From Trichomonas vaginalis G3 (Eukaryota > Parabasalia > Trichomonadida > Trichomonadidae), in contig NC_067205.1 in the NCBI RefSeq assembly GCF_026262505.1, positions 1,612,001-1,676,000 of the forward strand: 64,000 bases of DNA. The letters run 5' to 3'. The notes under the pieces are model-generated. The model had not been told where the DNA came from. It was given only the letters and a program-made list of their open reading frames with translations, and did no database searches. Position numbers and translations under genes: made by a program. Shown here piece after piece: positions 11,736-23,003 of the stretch (positions within the stretch are counted from its first letter, which is position 1; every line of letters begins with the position of its first letter).

Positions 11736-12631
11736 TTAACATTCTTCTCCCATTTTTATATATTTGGTTTAGAATGTTCGAAAATGCGTAATATGGTCAT
11801 TAATATTAATTGAAAAGAACCTTGAATTAATTCAATCTGATCTCACAAAATATTTTAAATTACAAACTTTGTAGTTTGAATAGATAATTAGTATTAAACT
11901 CAAATAACTAGTTTATTTTTGAATAAAAATTATTTGAATTTTTTCAATTTTGTGAATTTTCCTTCAAAAATCAAGTTTAAATATCTTATTTGCCATATAA
12001 TTATAAATACAATGAAACATATTCGAAATTGAAAAGAATGACTTTTTCTGTTCTTTCAATCATTCAATTTGAATTTTGCAATATTGGATTTCTCATTAAA
12101 TAGCTATTAAAAACAACAAGCAATTTAACTTACATTCAAATTTATTTGTGTTATATTCAATCTTCTCAAAACTTATAATTTTCGGCTATAGCATGATTAT
12201 ATGCTATATAATATAATAAACCTATAATAGTATCATTCTTTCAATTATTTGAAGAGAAAACTGAAAAAATCTATTTTCGGTCTATAACACTATAACAATA
12301 TTGCTAAAATAAAATGATTTTCATGAAATTCTTGCCATATTGCATAATTCCTAATGCAAGTATATATTTTATTGCATATAAATTCAAATAGAATTCAATT
12401 GATTATATTTTCTTTCATAAATAAATTAATTGTAAAATAGGCTGCAACACTATCAATAATAGAATTTGTATATATAAATAAATTTGTAAGAAAAATTGAT
12501 TTCAATAGCGTTTCAATTCAGAAAAGTAAATTCCCATAATTTTTCCTTTTATTGTAATTAATGGTAATAATGCAGTAATTTTCATTTTAAACATTTTTCT
12601 ATACAAATATAAATATAAATTCTTTCTTAAA

Positions 12632-14858
12632 ATGCTACTCCTTCTCCTTCAGTACTCTTGGTGGTTGCAAAATCAAGGAGTTAACGGTGGACTAAAAGGA
12701 GAAGACATAAATTGGACTGATAGTTACAGCACAATTCAAGGAAAAAACACAACAATTGTGGTTATGTCCGATGGAGCCAGATTAACACATTCATCATATA
12801 GTAATCGAACAGATCAAAGCGAATTTTATGATATATTTGAAGGATTGCCATATCAAGAAAATTCAGATTGCACAAACAATAATATTGGAACGGCATCATT
12901 ACAATTAGCCGCAGGAAATGTTGTTAATGATACAAATCCTATTACGCAAGGTATTGCTAAAAAAGCTACTGTATTTTCATATTTATTCCAAACAAATGGC
13001 TCTCTTGAAGAATCTTTTCTAAACGTAGGTTGTAAAGGAAGTAACAAATGGGATGTTGCTATAGTTCAGTATCTAATGACTAACTGTGTCGATAGATTTT
13101 GTCGTTACATTCAACCGGATGTATTTTCAAGGCATGTTTTAGATGAATGCCTATATAACCCTCCTGCTGATAATTGGGCTCATCCAATTGTTGTCCCAGC
13201 GGGAACAAATCATGCATCTGATCCCCTCTTTTCGCCACCAGCAAGCTGGCCGATGATTTTCACTATCGCAGGAGTCAGTCACAGGGGTCAACCTTTATGG
13301 TGCGGCGCTGAAGGTGCAGGAGTATTCATGTGCTGTCCAGCAGCAGACGATGCAGCAATACCTGCGGCTGGTTCATGTAGTGATACTGAATACATTTCAA
13401 ATTTTTCTTCAACAAATGCAAGTGCTGCAATATTTGCAGGTGGTTTATCAGTGCTGTTATCTGAGGTTCCGACATTAAAACTTGCAGATCTCTTCTTCAT
13501 TACTGCAATGACTGCAGATAAGAACCGACCAGATGGTTTGATATGGAGAAAGAATGGATTTGGTTTAAACTACAATAGAAGATCAGGATTCGGACGCTTG
13601 AATTTAGGAAGAGCCTTAGATTTGGCGAAAAGATGGGAATCTGTAGGAGATTTCTATCTATGGAAGAAAACTGTACATTACAATACTCTTTTGGATGAAG
13701 GTATATATAACATTACATTTGATATGGATGATTTGGAAGGTGCAGCAACTCTATCTGTTTTCATTGAAATAACTGCTCTTAAATTATCTTTTGGATCGCT
13801 CAACCCTCATTTAGTTAGTCCAAGTGGAACAAGATGCGAAATCAAAATACTTACTGAAGGCGATAAAAAATTAATATTGAAATTATGGAATTCAATACAA
13901 ATAATTTTGTTTGCCGAAAATCCAAAAGGAACATGGACATTGTATTTATGGAGTCTGATCATGCGGCTCGAGGTTTAATCAAAGATGTCACTTGAATATA
14001 TATTTTTATACAAAAAAGGCTCCGAAGGCATCAATATTTGGCAGAGAGAATTGATTTATTAATCCATGGAAGCATCAAGAATCAAAGATAAGATTCTTAG
14101 CGCAAGAACCGGTTCCATTCGAAGCAGGTAAAAAGTTTTCAATAGACGTCCAAGTTCCTGACGAACAGAAAAATATCTACTATATGATATACCTTGAATC
14201 AGAAGACGGGGAAAAAAGAGTTATCTTCGATACATCACGATTCAATGAAAATTACACCAAAATCGAAGCCGATTTCATACCAACAGTGTATGCAAATGGA
14301 CTGAAGATGTTCTTGCTTGTTGAATCATTGCATTTTGAAACTGGATTATTTACGGATAAAATTGAACTGAATTATTCTAATCCATATTCGCCTGGAATTA
14401 TTACGCCAAAGAATGGAACATGGATCACTACTAAAGATATAAGAATTGAATTAATATATGCGCTCAATCTAACCTATATGATTGATGAAGGATATTCAAC
14501 TTCTGCAGCATTGACAATTATAAACGCAAGAAGTCATATTATATTAGATCGCAAATGGTTACGAAATCTTGGAAGAATAGTTTACTGGAATGATTACGCA
14601 AAAGACAAAAGTTTTATTATGCAAATTTCTCCATCATCAAGTTTCGTCCACAATATAACGTTTAAGCCAATGGAGATATACATGTTCATAAAGGAGACAC
14701 CAGGAAAATATCAAGTAGAGGGAACTATTATTCCGCTCATAACAATTGTTGTTATATGTATAGGATTAGTCATTCTTGTTGTTGGCCTGATATATAGATC
14801 AATTGAACTTTCTAGGCATAAAGCAATTGAGATTGATTCTGAATTAATCGATAATTAG
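12632..14858 (+). pseudogene. SUB1: kexin-like membrane protein gene, frameshifted
   Basis: This is a near-identical copy of SUB3 (35052-37277), where domains are described. It reads open from ATG 12632 to 13978 and again in the original frame from about 14184 to the stop. Small indels between about 13870 and 14180 break the frame, so a truncated product lacking the membrane segment would be made. The frame is also open for 34 codons upstream of the ATG but has no earlier ATG. The gene lies between two inverted Y elements. Confidence 0.85.
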
Positions 14859-15530
14859 TATTGTTTAGCAAAAATTCTTTAATATCATGATTATGTAACT
14901 AAAAGGCAGGAAACTATGTTCGATATAATACGAATATCATTAATTCTTTTCAAATCAAATTTATCAAAATTATCGATTGTATAATATTTGTATGCATGAT
15001 GAATGATTTTTCAAAGAATCATAGAAGTTGGGAAAAGTATAATTCAAAACCAACGATGAGAGTCTCAAAAAAATTAAAAAGCGCCTTTGAGAGTAATTGT
15101 TGATAGTTAATTTTATTGGCATTTTCATGATGAAAAGAAGTTATGAAATGCCACGTAAGAGTTGAGATGTAAAAATATTGATTCACAAAAATTGCGAACA
15201 AAATTTTCACTTTAAAATTTATTCTAATTTTATACTATATAGCATAAAGGTAATATAAATAATACATGAAAAATTTTTAGAGTGTATTCAATTCTAACTT
15301 TAGACTTTACGTCTATGAAAATGCTTCGAATTTTCAAAGATAGCGGCAGCATTCAATGAAATTCGTATTATTAAATTTCGATTTATATATGAATCTAAGA
15401 TAAATTAGATAGAGATTATTTTCAATATAATCAAATTTTTTGATTAGTTAGAAGTTTTTTAGAGTTAATCTGAACGAATTAAAATCATCATGAATAAAGC
15501 ATTTGATTAGAAGATATTCGGCCAAACTAA
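14859..15530. other. SUB1 3' flank, non-coding
   Basis: This matches 34381-35051 in inverted orientation. I see no gene in it. It ends at GGCCAAACTAA, immediately followed by a Y terminus. The same junction base is used at 34380/34381, so both SUB copies carry Y at the same 3' site. Confidence 0.75.
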
Positions 15531-16776
15531 TGTTATAGACCGAAAATGTTATAGACCGAAAATAGATTTTTTCAGTTTTCTCTTCAAATAATTGAAAGAA
15601 TGATACTATTATAGGTTTTTATATTATATAGCATATAATCATGCTATAGCCGAAAATTATAAGTTTTGAAGAATTGAATATAACACAAATAAATTTGAAT
15701 GTAAGTTAAATTGCTTGTTGTTTTTAATAGCTATTTAATGAGAAATCCAATATTGCAAAATTCAAATTGAATGATTGAAAGAACAGAAAAAGTCATTCTT
15801 TTCAATTTCGAATATGTTTCATTGTATTTATAATTATATGGCAAATAAGATATTTAAACTTGATTTTTGAAGGAAAATTCACAAAATTGAAAAAATTCAA
15901 ATAATTTTTATTCAAAAATAAACTAGTTATTTGAGTTTAATACTAATTATCTATTCAAACTACAAAGTTTTGTAATTTAAAATATTTTGTGAGATCAGAT
16001 TGAATTAATTCAAGGTTCTTTTCAATTAATATTAATGACCATATTACGCATTTTCGAACATTCTAAACCAAATATAAAAATGGAGAAGAATGTAAATTTG
16101 CTAGACATGGGGGAGTTGTCTGCAAAGTTTTAGCTCTTATCTCTAACAAAAAATTAATTTTTAAAAAAAAGACCGAATACGTTTCACAGCGAGAAAAAAA
16201 TAAAAGCAAGATAGAATTTTCTAGACATAAAGAAGTTGTTTACCGAGTTTTAGCTCTTATCTCTAACAAAAAATTAATTTTTAAAAAAAAAGACGAATAC
16301 GTTTCACAGCGAGAAAAAAATAAAAGGCAAGATAGAATTTTCTAGACATAAAGAAGTTGTCTACCAAGTGTCAGTTGTTACTTTCTTCTCAATACTGATA
16401 TAAATAAAAAAATCTTTATTATTTATTTAACCTTTATTGTTTCATTAAACTTCATTTATTTTTATATTATAGTTTTATTCTTTTAGCTACTTGTAAAAAA
16501 TCTAATTTTATATCATCATTTTACCGGATTATTCTTCAGTACATCGATTGTGTATCTCAAATCATATCATTATCCTTATTCTGTTTTTTCAAAATTCTTT
16601 TAAATGTCTTTTTTGGTTAGATTACTTTATATTTTTACTTTTTTTTTTTTAATTTCAAAAAAAAATTTGGTGATTGTTCTATTCTGTTACAAATGTGCAT
16701 TATCATATTCTAATGAATTATTCATACATACATTTAAAAAAATTTTAAAAATGAAATTAAAAAATTATGTTTATTA

Positions 16777-17744
16777 TTACGCTGTGAATGTGTCAACAGC
16801 GGTCATGCCTATATCTGTATCCATATTTGCCACAACCTTTCTGTATCTGCATTTTGTATTTCGGTTTCAGCTGATACATTTGATTTGGCGTGTAATTTGT
16901 TCCAGTTAATGGATTAATTGGGAGATCTTCATGCGGGTGTTATTATTGTACTCCCAAATAAAGGCAGGAAATAGCCTGAATGCTTTGGCAGCGCTCCAAT
17001 GTCGGCCAGAATCTCTCAATCTTCCCATTTTGGTAGGGAGAATGAGAGTCTGTATGCCGCCATTGGACGCCCAAAGATCAAGTAGATCTTGAAAGGGCCC
17101 CTATTTTCTGAACCGTTGTCGGTCCAGAAACAATAAGGGGCGCCAAATTCAATGAAGGCGGAAGCTGCAACGTTCGCTGTCGTCGCTGCCAGCATATCTG
17201 GTATTTGTATACACGCTAGGACTTTGCGGCTAAAATCGTCGATTATGCCATAAATATACTGGCCACGAACACCCTAAAATAATGAACATCTGCGTGCCAG
17301 TAAGATGAGGTGAAAGCGCCCAATATCTTACTGCTGTTTCTGGCCGGCATGCTCTATCGCGTCTTGGTGAAATGATTTTCTTTGAGTATCTGCGTACTTC
17401 TCTATAAGATACATCAATTTGTTGTAATTTCAAACGTTTCCATTGTTTTGTTTGACCACAGGGAAAGGCCCAGTGGGTCATGTATCAAGCAAGAGCTTTG
17501 ATTTGTGTCGTAGGGATTGACCTACGACCTTTCTTGCCTTTAGGCAATGGGAATATTCTGTAAGCTAAATTGATTTTGTAAAAAAGATTTTGAAACATCT
17601 AAATATTTGAAATCATTTGATTGAAGGGTTGGGGCGATGGGAACATGGGTGCAAGCTTCTTCCCCATGTCATTTTACCTTCTTCAATCTGATTGGAAATA
17701 CCAATTAGGTAAAATTCGATCGACATACCCTTTGTAAGATTCAT
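16777..17744 (-). pseudogene. rve-fold integrase of Y2, broken
   Basis: Homologue of the Y1 integrase on the minus strand. The stop (after DTFTA) is at 16777 and the MNPYKG start is near 17744. Small insertions and deletions throughout disrupt the frame, so only short pieces remain open, including the part around the first catalytic aspartate. The integrase 3' flank and arrays on both sides are intact enough to align with Y1. Confidence 0.8.
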
Positions 17745-17934
17745 TCTATTCTAATGAAGTACGTTAACAATCAAAATATTCTAAAAGTGTCTAGTATGGA
17801 ATTCAAAAGATAAAGAAAAAATGGTAACGTAAATAAACATAATATTAAATATTTATAATTAAAAATGAAAAAAAGAAAAAATAATAAGTAAAGTGACTGA
17901 AAATGAAAATTAAAATCAGTGTACAGTTTTATTT

Positions 17935-18255
17935 TTTTCTCGCTGTGAAACGTATTCGGTCTTTTTTTTAAAAATTAATTTTTGTTAGAGATAAGAGCTA
18001 AAACTCGGTAAACAACTTCTTTATGTCTAGAAAATTCTATCTTGCCTTTTATTTTTTTCTCGCTGTGAAACGTATTCGGTCTTTTTTTTAAAAATTAATT
18101 TTTTGTTAGAGATAAGAGCTAAAACTCGGTAAACAACTTCTTTATGTATAGAAAATTCTATCTTGCCTTTTATTTTTTTCTCGCTGTGAAACGTATTCGG
18201 TCTTTTTTTTAAAAATTAATTTTTTGTTAGAGATAAGAGCTAAAACTTTGCAGAC
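17935..18255. repeat. 121-bp array, 3 units (Y2 right)
   Basis: Three units in the same orientation as 7186-7500, between the integrase 5' flank and the unique block of Y2. Confidence 0.85.
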
Positions 18256-19174
18256 AACTTCATGTCTAGCAAATTTAACATTCTTCTCCCATTTTTATAT
18301 ATTTGGTTTAGAATGTTCGAAAATGCGTAATATGGTCATTAATATTAATTGAAAAGAACCTTGAATTAATTCAATCTGATCTCACAAAATATTTTAAATT
18401 ACAAACTTTGTAGTTTGAATAGATAATTAGTATTAAACTCAAATAACTAGTTTATTTTTGAATAAAAATTATTTGAATTTTTTCAATTTTGTGAATTGTC
18501 CTTCAAAAATCAAGTTTAAATATCTTATTTGCCATATAATTATAAATACAATGAAACATATTCGAAATTGAAAAGAATGACTTTTTCTGTTCTTTCAATC
18601 ATTCAATTTGAATTTTGCAATATTGGATTTCTCATTAAATAGCTATTAAAAACAACAAGCAATTTAACTTACATTCAAATTTATTTGTGTTATATTCAAT
18701 CTTCTCAAAACTTATAATTTTCGGCTATAGCATGATTATATGCTATATAATATAATAAACCTATAATAGTATCATTCTTTCAATTATTTGAAGAGAAAAC
18801 TGAAAAAATCTATTTTCGGTCTATAACACTATAACAATATTGCTAAAAATAAAATTTATTTTCAGTGAAATATCTTGCCATATTTGCATAATTCCTATGC
18901 AAGTATATATTTTATTGCATATAAATTCAAATAGAATTCAATTGATTATATTTTCTTTCATAAATAAATTAATTGTAAAATAGGCTGCAACACTATCAAT
19001 AATAGAATTTGTATATATAAATAAATTTGTAAGAAAAATTGATTTCAATAGCGTTTCAATTCAGAAAAGTAAATTCCCATAATTTTTCCTTTTATTGTAA
19101 TTAATGGTAATAATGCAGTAATTTTCATTTTAAACATTTTTCTATACAAATATAAATATAAATTCTTTCTTAAA

Positions 19175-20765
19175 ATGCTACTCCTTCTCCTTCAGTACTC
19201 TTGGTGGTTGCAAAATCAAGGAGTTAACGGTGGGACTAAAAGGAGAAGACATAAATTGGACTGATAGTTACAGCACAATTCAAGGAAAAAACACAACAAT
19301 TGTGGTTATGTCCGATGGAGCCAAATTAACACATTCATCAATATAGTAATCGAACAGATCAAAGCGAATTTTATGATATATTTGAAGGATTGCCATATCA
19401 AGAAAATTCAGATTGCACAAACAATAATATTGGAACGGCATCATTACAATTAGCCGCAGGAAATGTTGTTAATGATACAAATCCTATTACGCAAGGTATT
19501 GCTAAAAAAGCTACTGTATTTTCATATTTATTCCAAACAAATGGCTCTCTTGAAGAATCTTTTCTAAACGTAGGTTGTAAAGGAAGTAACAAATGGGATG
19601 TTGCTATAGTTCAGTATCTAATGACTAACTGTGTCGATAGATTTTTGTCGTTACATTCAACGGATGTATTTTCAAGGCATGTTTTAGATGAATGCCTATA
19701 TAACCCTCCTGCTGATAATTGGGCTCATCCAATTGTTGTCCCAGCGGGAACAAATCATGCATCTGATCCCCTCTTTTCGCCACCAGCAAGCTGGCCGATG
19801 ATTTTCACTATCGCAGGAGTCAGTCACAGGGGTCAACCTTTATTGGTGAAGGTGCAGGAGTATTATGTGCAAGCAGCAAGACGATGCAATACCTGCGGCT
19901 GGTTCATGTTAGATATATACATTTCAAATTTTTCTTCAACAAATGCAAGTCAATAATATAGTGGTTATCAGTGCTGTTATCTGAGGTTCCGACATTAAAA
20001 CTTGAGATCTATTACTCAATGACTGCAGATAAGAACCGACCAGATGGTTGATAATGGAGAAAGAATGGATTTGGTTTAAACTAGAAGATCAGGATTCGGA
20101 CGCTTGAATTTAGGAAGAGCCTTAGATTTGGCAAAAAGATGGGAATCTGTAGGAATTTCTATCTATGGAAGAAAACTGTACATTACAATACTTTTTGGAT
20201 GAAGGATATAACAATTACATTTGATATGGATGATTTGGAAGGTGCAGCAAATCTGTTTCATTGAAATAACTGCTCTTAAATTATCTTTTGGATCGCTCAA
20301 CCTCATTTAGTTAGTCCAAGTGGAACAAGATGCGAAATCAAAATACTTACTGAAGGGATAAAAAATTAAATATTGAAATTATGGAATTCAATACAAAAAA
20401 TTTTGCCGAAAATCCAAAAGGAACATGGACATTGTATTTTATGGAGTCTGATCTAGCGGCTCGAGGTTTAATCAAAGATGTCACTTTGAATATATTTTAT
20501 ACAAAAAAGGCTCCGAAGGCATCAGATATTTGGCAGAGAGATGATTGATTAATCCATGGAAGCATCAAGAATCAAAGATAAGATTCTTAGCGCAAGAACC
20601 GGTTCCATTCGAAGCAGGTAAAAATTTTCAATAGACGTCCAAGTTCCTGACGAACAGAAAAATATCTACTATATGATATAACTTGAATCAGAAGACGGGG
20701 AAAAAAGAGTTATCTTCGATACAACGATTCAAATAATTACATAAAAAAACAAAAAATGAAGCCGA
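19175..20765 (+). pseudogene. SUB2: kexin-like gene copy, truncated
   Basis: Third copy of the SUB gene. The region 19390-19956 remains open and matches residues 72 to about 260 of SUB3. Beyond it there are many small deletions and frameshifts. Homology stops near 20765, within the part coding for the region after the P domain, and Maverick B sequence begins within a few bases. The last 60 bp before the junction are scrambled, as in a deletion or recombination scar or an assembly join. Confidence 0.8.
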
Positions 20766-20774
20766 TTGAATATA

Positions 20775-20822
20775 AGGTGAAAAAACAGGTGAGAAAACGG
20801 GTGAGATCTCACCACTTCACCT
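20775..20822. promoter_or_regulatory. Maverick palindromic module, perfect GGTGAGATCTCACC
   Basis: Contains the perfect 14-bp palindrome GGTGAGATCTCACC after GGTGAAAAAAC-type words and before CTTCACC. Upstream of the right-end gene. Confidence 0.5.
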
Positions 20823-20922
20823 AAATTTATTTTTGTGCTATGTTTTCATACGTGTGAGGGTGGTGAAATCATTAATTTTTATTGTATTTTATTTTTTACT
20901 GAAAATTTTTATTTGGATGTAA

Positions 20923-21207
20923 ATGACAGAACAAAAGCAACTCATTCGAATTCCACAGTATAACAAACATACATTTAAACATTTATTCGTCCTTCCTGAG
21001 CATAACATGTTCTTTCAAATACATCCGAGACCAGTTGACTTTTCATTGACTGTGTATAAAGATAGAAATAGTTATATCATTAAACCATACGATGACGAAG
21101 GTAAGTTATGTAAATTGTACGTTAAGAAGTTAGAGAAAGTTTATGGCTTCAAGTATGACTACAATAGGGTTAACACTGATGATGAAGATATTGAGGAAAA
21201 TTTATAG
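20923..21207 (+). CDS. Maverick B right-end 94-residue protein
   Basis: Looks whole. The product begins MTEQKQLIRIPQYNKHTF, has an FFQIHPRPVDFSLTVYKDR block that looks beta-rich, and ends with an acidic DDEDIEENL tail. Identical or nearly so to 31506-31790. A distant relative lies in the same place in Maverick D (51352-51678). The start follows TTTTTATTTGGATGTAA, with the TTTATTTTT-type word found before most Maverick genes. Function unknown. Confidence 0.65.
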   Translation: MTEQKQLIRIPQYNKHTFKHLFVLPEHNMFFQIHPRPVDFSLTVYKDRNSYIIKPYDDEGKLCKLYVKKLEKVYGFKYDYNRVNTDDEDIEENL

Positions 21208-21436
21208 AACATTAGTGAAGTCGTTAGTGAGAACGATAGTGAGAACGTTTATTTTTTACATTAGTGAGTTCGTTAGTGAAGTGAAGTGGGTGGTGGTTTT
21301 GTAAATATTTAAGGTTAAGTTAGTGTTGTCGTTTGTGTTGCAAAATATACGTTAACGGTTTTGTAAAGTGTCAAATTCACAAGTATTGGGTAAGGAGGCG
21401 CGCAGTGTCTCTGTACCCATGACTTGTATACTAACT

Positions 21437-21961
21437 AGAAATACAACAAATATTCTTTGTCAGACATTATAACACCATCTGAAAAGAAAACAAACCACTG
21501 GGTTAGAAATGCTTCAACTCAGAAAATTTTGACAAGAAATCCTGAGCTTATGATATCAGTAAGATTCTATGGAACTACAGCATATCTCATCGACAAAAGT
21601 CTTATACCAATAGTTTTGTTATGGTTAGACCCAGTTGTTGGATATAACTTCATAACTTATGGTTCATTCGATACGGAACGTTGCAGTGAAGGCTTACTTT
21701 TACATCGTTCAGAAACCGAAGGACTTCAATACAAAGAGATATAAGATAGGAAGAACATATAATATAACTCAAAGATATGACAGTACAGTCAATAGAGTCA
21801 AGGTTGTGTTCGTTAATGATATGAGAGCTGCAGAAACAGAACTACTTGAAGTTTTTGAGAAAATGTATGGTGCTCCCACGAAAGGTAAAGAAACGTTTGA
21901 AGTAGATGAGATAGATAAAGCTATAAAATTATTTGACGAAGTTGCTGAAAAATACATGTAA
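21437..21961 (+). pseudogene. Maverick C KilA-N / T5orf172-type protein gene, partial (fossil)
   Basis: Two recognisable parts. First, an N-terminal module (NHWVRNASTQKILTRNPEL ... PIVLLWLDP) that resembles a KilA-N or related DNA-binding segment. Second, a module with AYFYIVQKP and KIGRT..ITQRYDS and a C-terminal KAIKLFDEV, which fits the T5orf172/GIY-YIG-like domain. Such combinations are known in nucleocytoplasmic large DNA viruses and phages. The left part is lost at the Maverick B junction and the rest has about one break. It lies 70-90 bp before the KilA-N gene on the same strand. Confidence 0.6.
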
Positions 21962-22049
21962 AGCGTTTATTTTTGGTCTTTTGTGAAAGTCAGAAAATAA
22001 CGCTAGTTTTATTTTTTTCTAACTTTTTATTTTGTATGTAAAGACAGCA

Positions 22050-22910
22050 ATGACAACATTAGAGAACACAACAACTGCTATCGTTCATGAAGTCATAAAT
22101 GAAGAATATGAGTGGGTTCAGTTTAACAAACAACTCCGTCTCATTCGTTCGGTCAAAGACGATATGTACCAAATGCAAAGTATTTTGACAGCATGTTTTG
22201 CTCCAGATACTAAGCTTCCTAAAGACTGGTTTAGGAACCAAAGCACACAAGAACTTTTGAGCGAAGCACAGCGAGACATACTTTTTTCTGAAAACAGTGA
22301 AGAACAGCGAGTAGGTAAAAAACCCCAGTCGCCAAAACTCTATGAAAACCGTGAAAAATTGCCAAACGGTTTGAGAGGATATTATGTTCATAGACTTCTC
22401 GTAAATAATGTGGCACAATGGGCTTCAGCTCGCTATTCATGGTATGTTTGTAAACTTCTTGACGAACTTCACAGACAAGAACGTGAAGAGATGGAAAAGA
22501 AACTTCAAGCAAAAGATGAAGTCATTGAATCCAAAGACAAAAGCATACAGAAAAGAATACCACGTTCGGTACCAAAAGGAAAGGAAAAGAACTATAAGTA
22601 TATGATTTATACTGAAGAGATGGAAAATGAAGAAGATAAAGATATGGTTATGTTGCATTTAGTCAGAAGAAACAACAAAAGCTTTTACGACCTTGCTAAA
22701 ATATATAAATCTGACAGAAACTGGTTCTATCGTGAAAACTTACCGATTTCAATGACACCGAATGAAGATGTGAAACAAATAGTTCAAGATCCGTTACCTC
22801 AAACACACTATGATATTAAAGGTTGTACAATTCTTACCTTCAAAGAAGATTTGCCATTGTTAAAGGAAAAAATAACAGAATATTTCGATAACTTCAAAGA
22901 GGAAGAATAA
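22050..22910 (+). CDS. Maverick C KilA-N domain protein
   Basis: Looks whole, 286 residues from ATG 22050. The middle (GLRGYYVHRLLVNNVAQWAS and following KLLDEL) is the KilA-N signature, a DNA-binding fold of DNA viruses. Next comes a coiled-coil linker (EEMEKKLQAKDEVIESKDKS) and a C-terminal domain (YKYMIYTEEME ... LVRRNNKSF ... NWFYRENLPIS) like the DUF3627-type partner of KilA-N in large DNA viruses. Probably a transcription or replication regulator of the element. The first 130 residues differ strongly from the Maverick D copy while the C-terminal half is nearly the same. Confidence 0.72.
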   Translation: MTTLENTTTAIVHEVINEEYEWVQFNKQLRLIRSVKDDMYQMQSILTACFAPDTKLPKDWFRNQSTQELLSEAQRDILFSENSEEQRVGKKPQSPKLYENREKLPNGLRGYYVHRLLVNNVAQWASARYSWYVCKLLDELHRQEREEMEKKLQAKDEVIESKDKSIQKRIPRSVPKGKEKNYKYMIYTEEMENEEDKDMVMLHLVRRNNKSFYDLAKIYKSDRNWFYRENLPISMTPNEDVKQIVQDPLPQTHYDIKGCTILTFKEDLPLLKEKITEYFDNFKEEE

Positions 22911-22940
22911 AGTCACGACAACATTAACGAAGAGAGAATG

Positions 22941-22987
22941 AGGTGAAAAAAGAGGTGAAAAAACGGGTGAGATCTCACCTCTTCACC
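22941..22987. promoter_or_regulatory. Maverick palindromic module between convergent genes
   Basis: GAGGTGAAAAAAGAGGTGAAAAAACGG, then the perfect palindrome GGTGAGATCTCACC (22966-22979) and CTCTTCACC. It lies between the 3' ends of the KilA-N gene and the convergent 157-residue gene. Here it could act as a two-way transcription end signal. Confidence 0.5.
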
Positions 22988-23003
22988 AAAAATATATTTT
23001 TGC

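Larger units (their letters stand above)
9002..12289 (+). mobile_element. Transposon Y1, integrase-type, 3.3 kb
   Basis: The ends TGTTATAGACCG and CGGTCTATAACA form long inverted repeats of about 0.85-0.9 kb, each made of a 540-bp unique block and an inner array of 121-bp units (three left, two right). The single gene inside is an rve-type integrase. TGTNR ends and an integrase as the only protein are features known for Ginger transposons; IS3EU-type elements are an alternative. It is inserted upstream of SUB1. No clean target duplication is seen, and part of the SUB upstream DNA is missing at the junction. Confidence 0.7.
15547..18828 (-). mobile_element. Transposon Y2, integrase-type, 3.3 kb, opposite orientation
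   Basis: Same structure as Y1 but with the integrase on the minus strand. Left end TGTTATAGACCG at 15547, with an extra 16-bp copy of the terminus at 15531; right end CTATAACA at 18828. Arrays lie at about 16100-16380 and 17935-18255. The right flank (CTATAACAATATTGC) is the same as that of Y1, so Y and the following SUB gene were duplicated as one block. Confidence 0.75.
20772..21436 (+). mobile_element. Maverick copy B, right-end fragment
   Basis: About 665 bp with the palindromic module, the last small gene and the right terminal region ending TATACTAACT. Everything left of it is missing and replaced by SUB2. The right terminus lies within a gene of Maverick C, so B probably inserted into C; the candidate target site is AGAAAT. 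The fragment's gene looks whole. Confidence 0.85.

Noticed and set aside
16604-16909. 101-codon plus-strand gene
   Set aside because: It is the reverse side of the Y2 integrase 3' end and flank, with low-complexity Phe/Leu/Ile content.
22059-22658. Minus-strand genes opposite the KilA-N gene
   Set aside because: Shadow frames of a well supported gene; no counterpart conserved in Maverick D.
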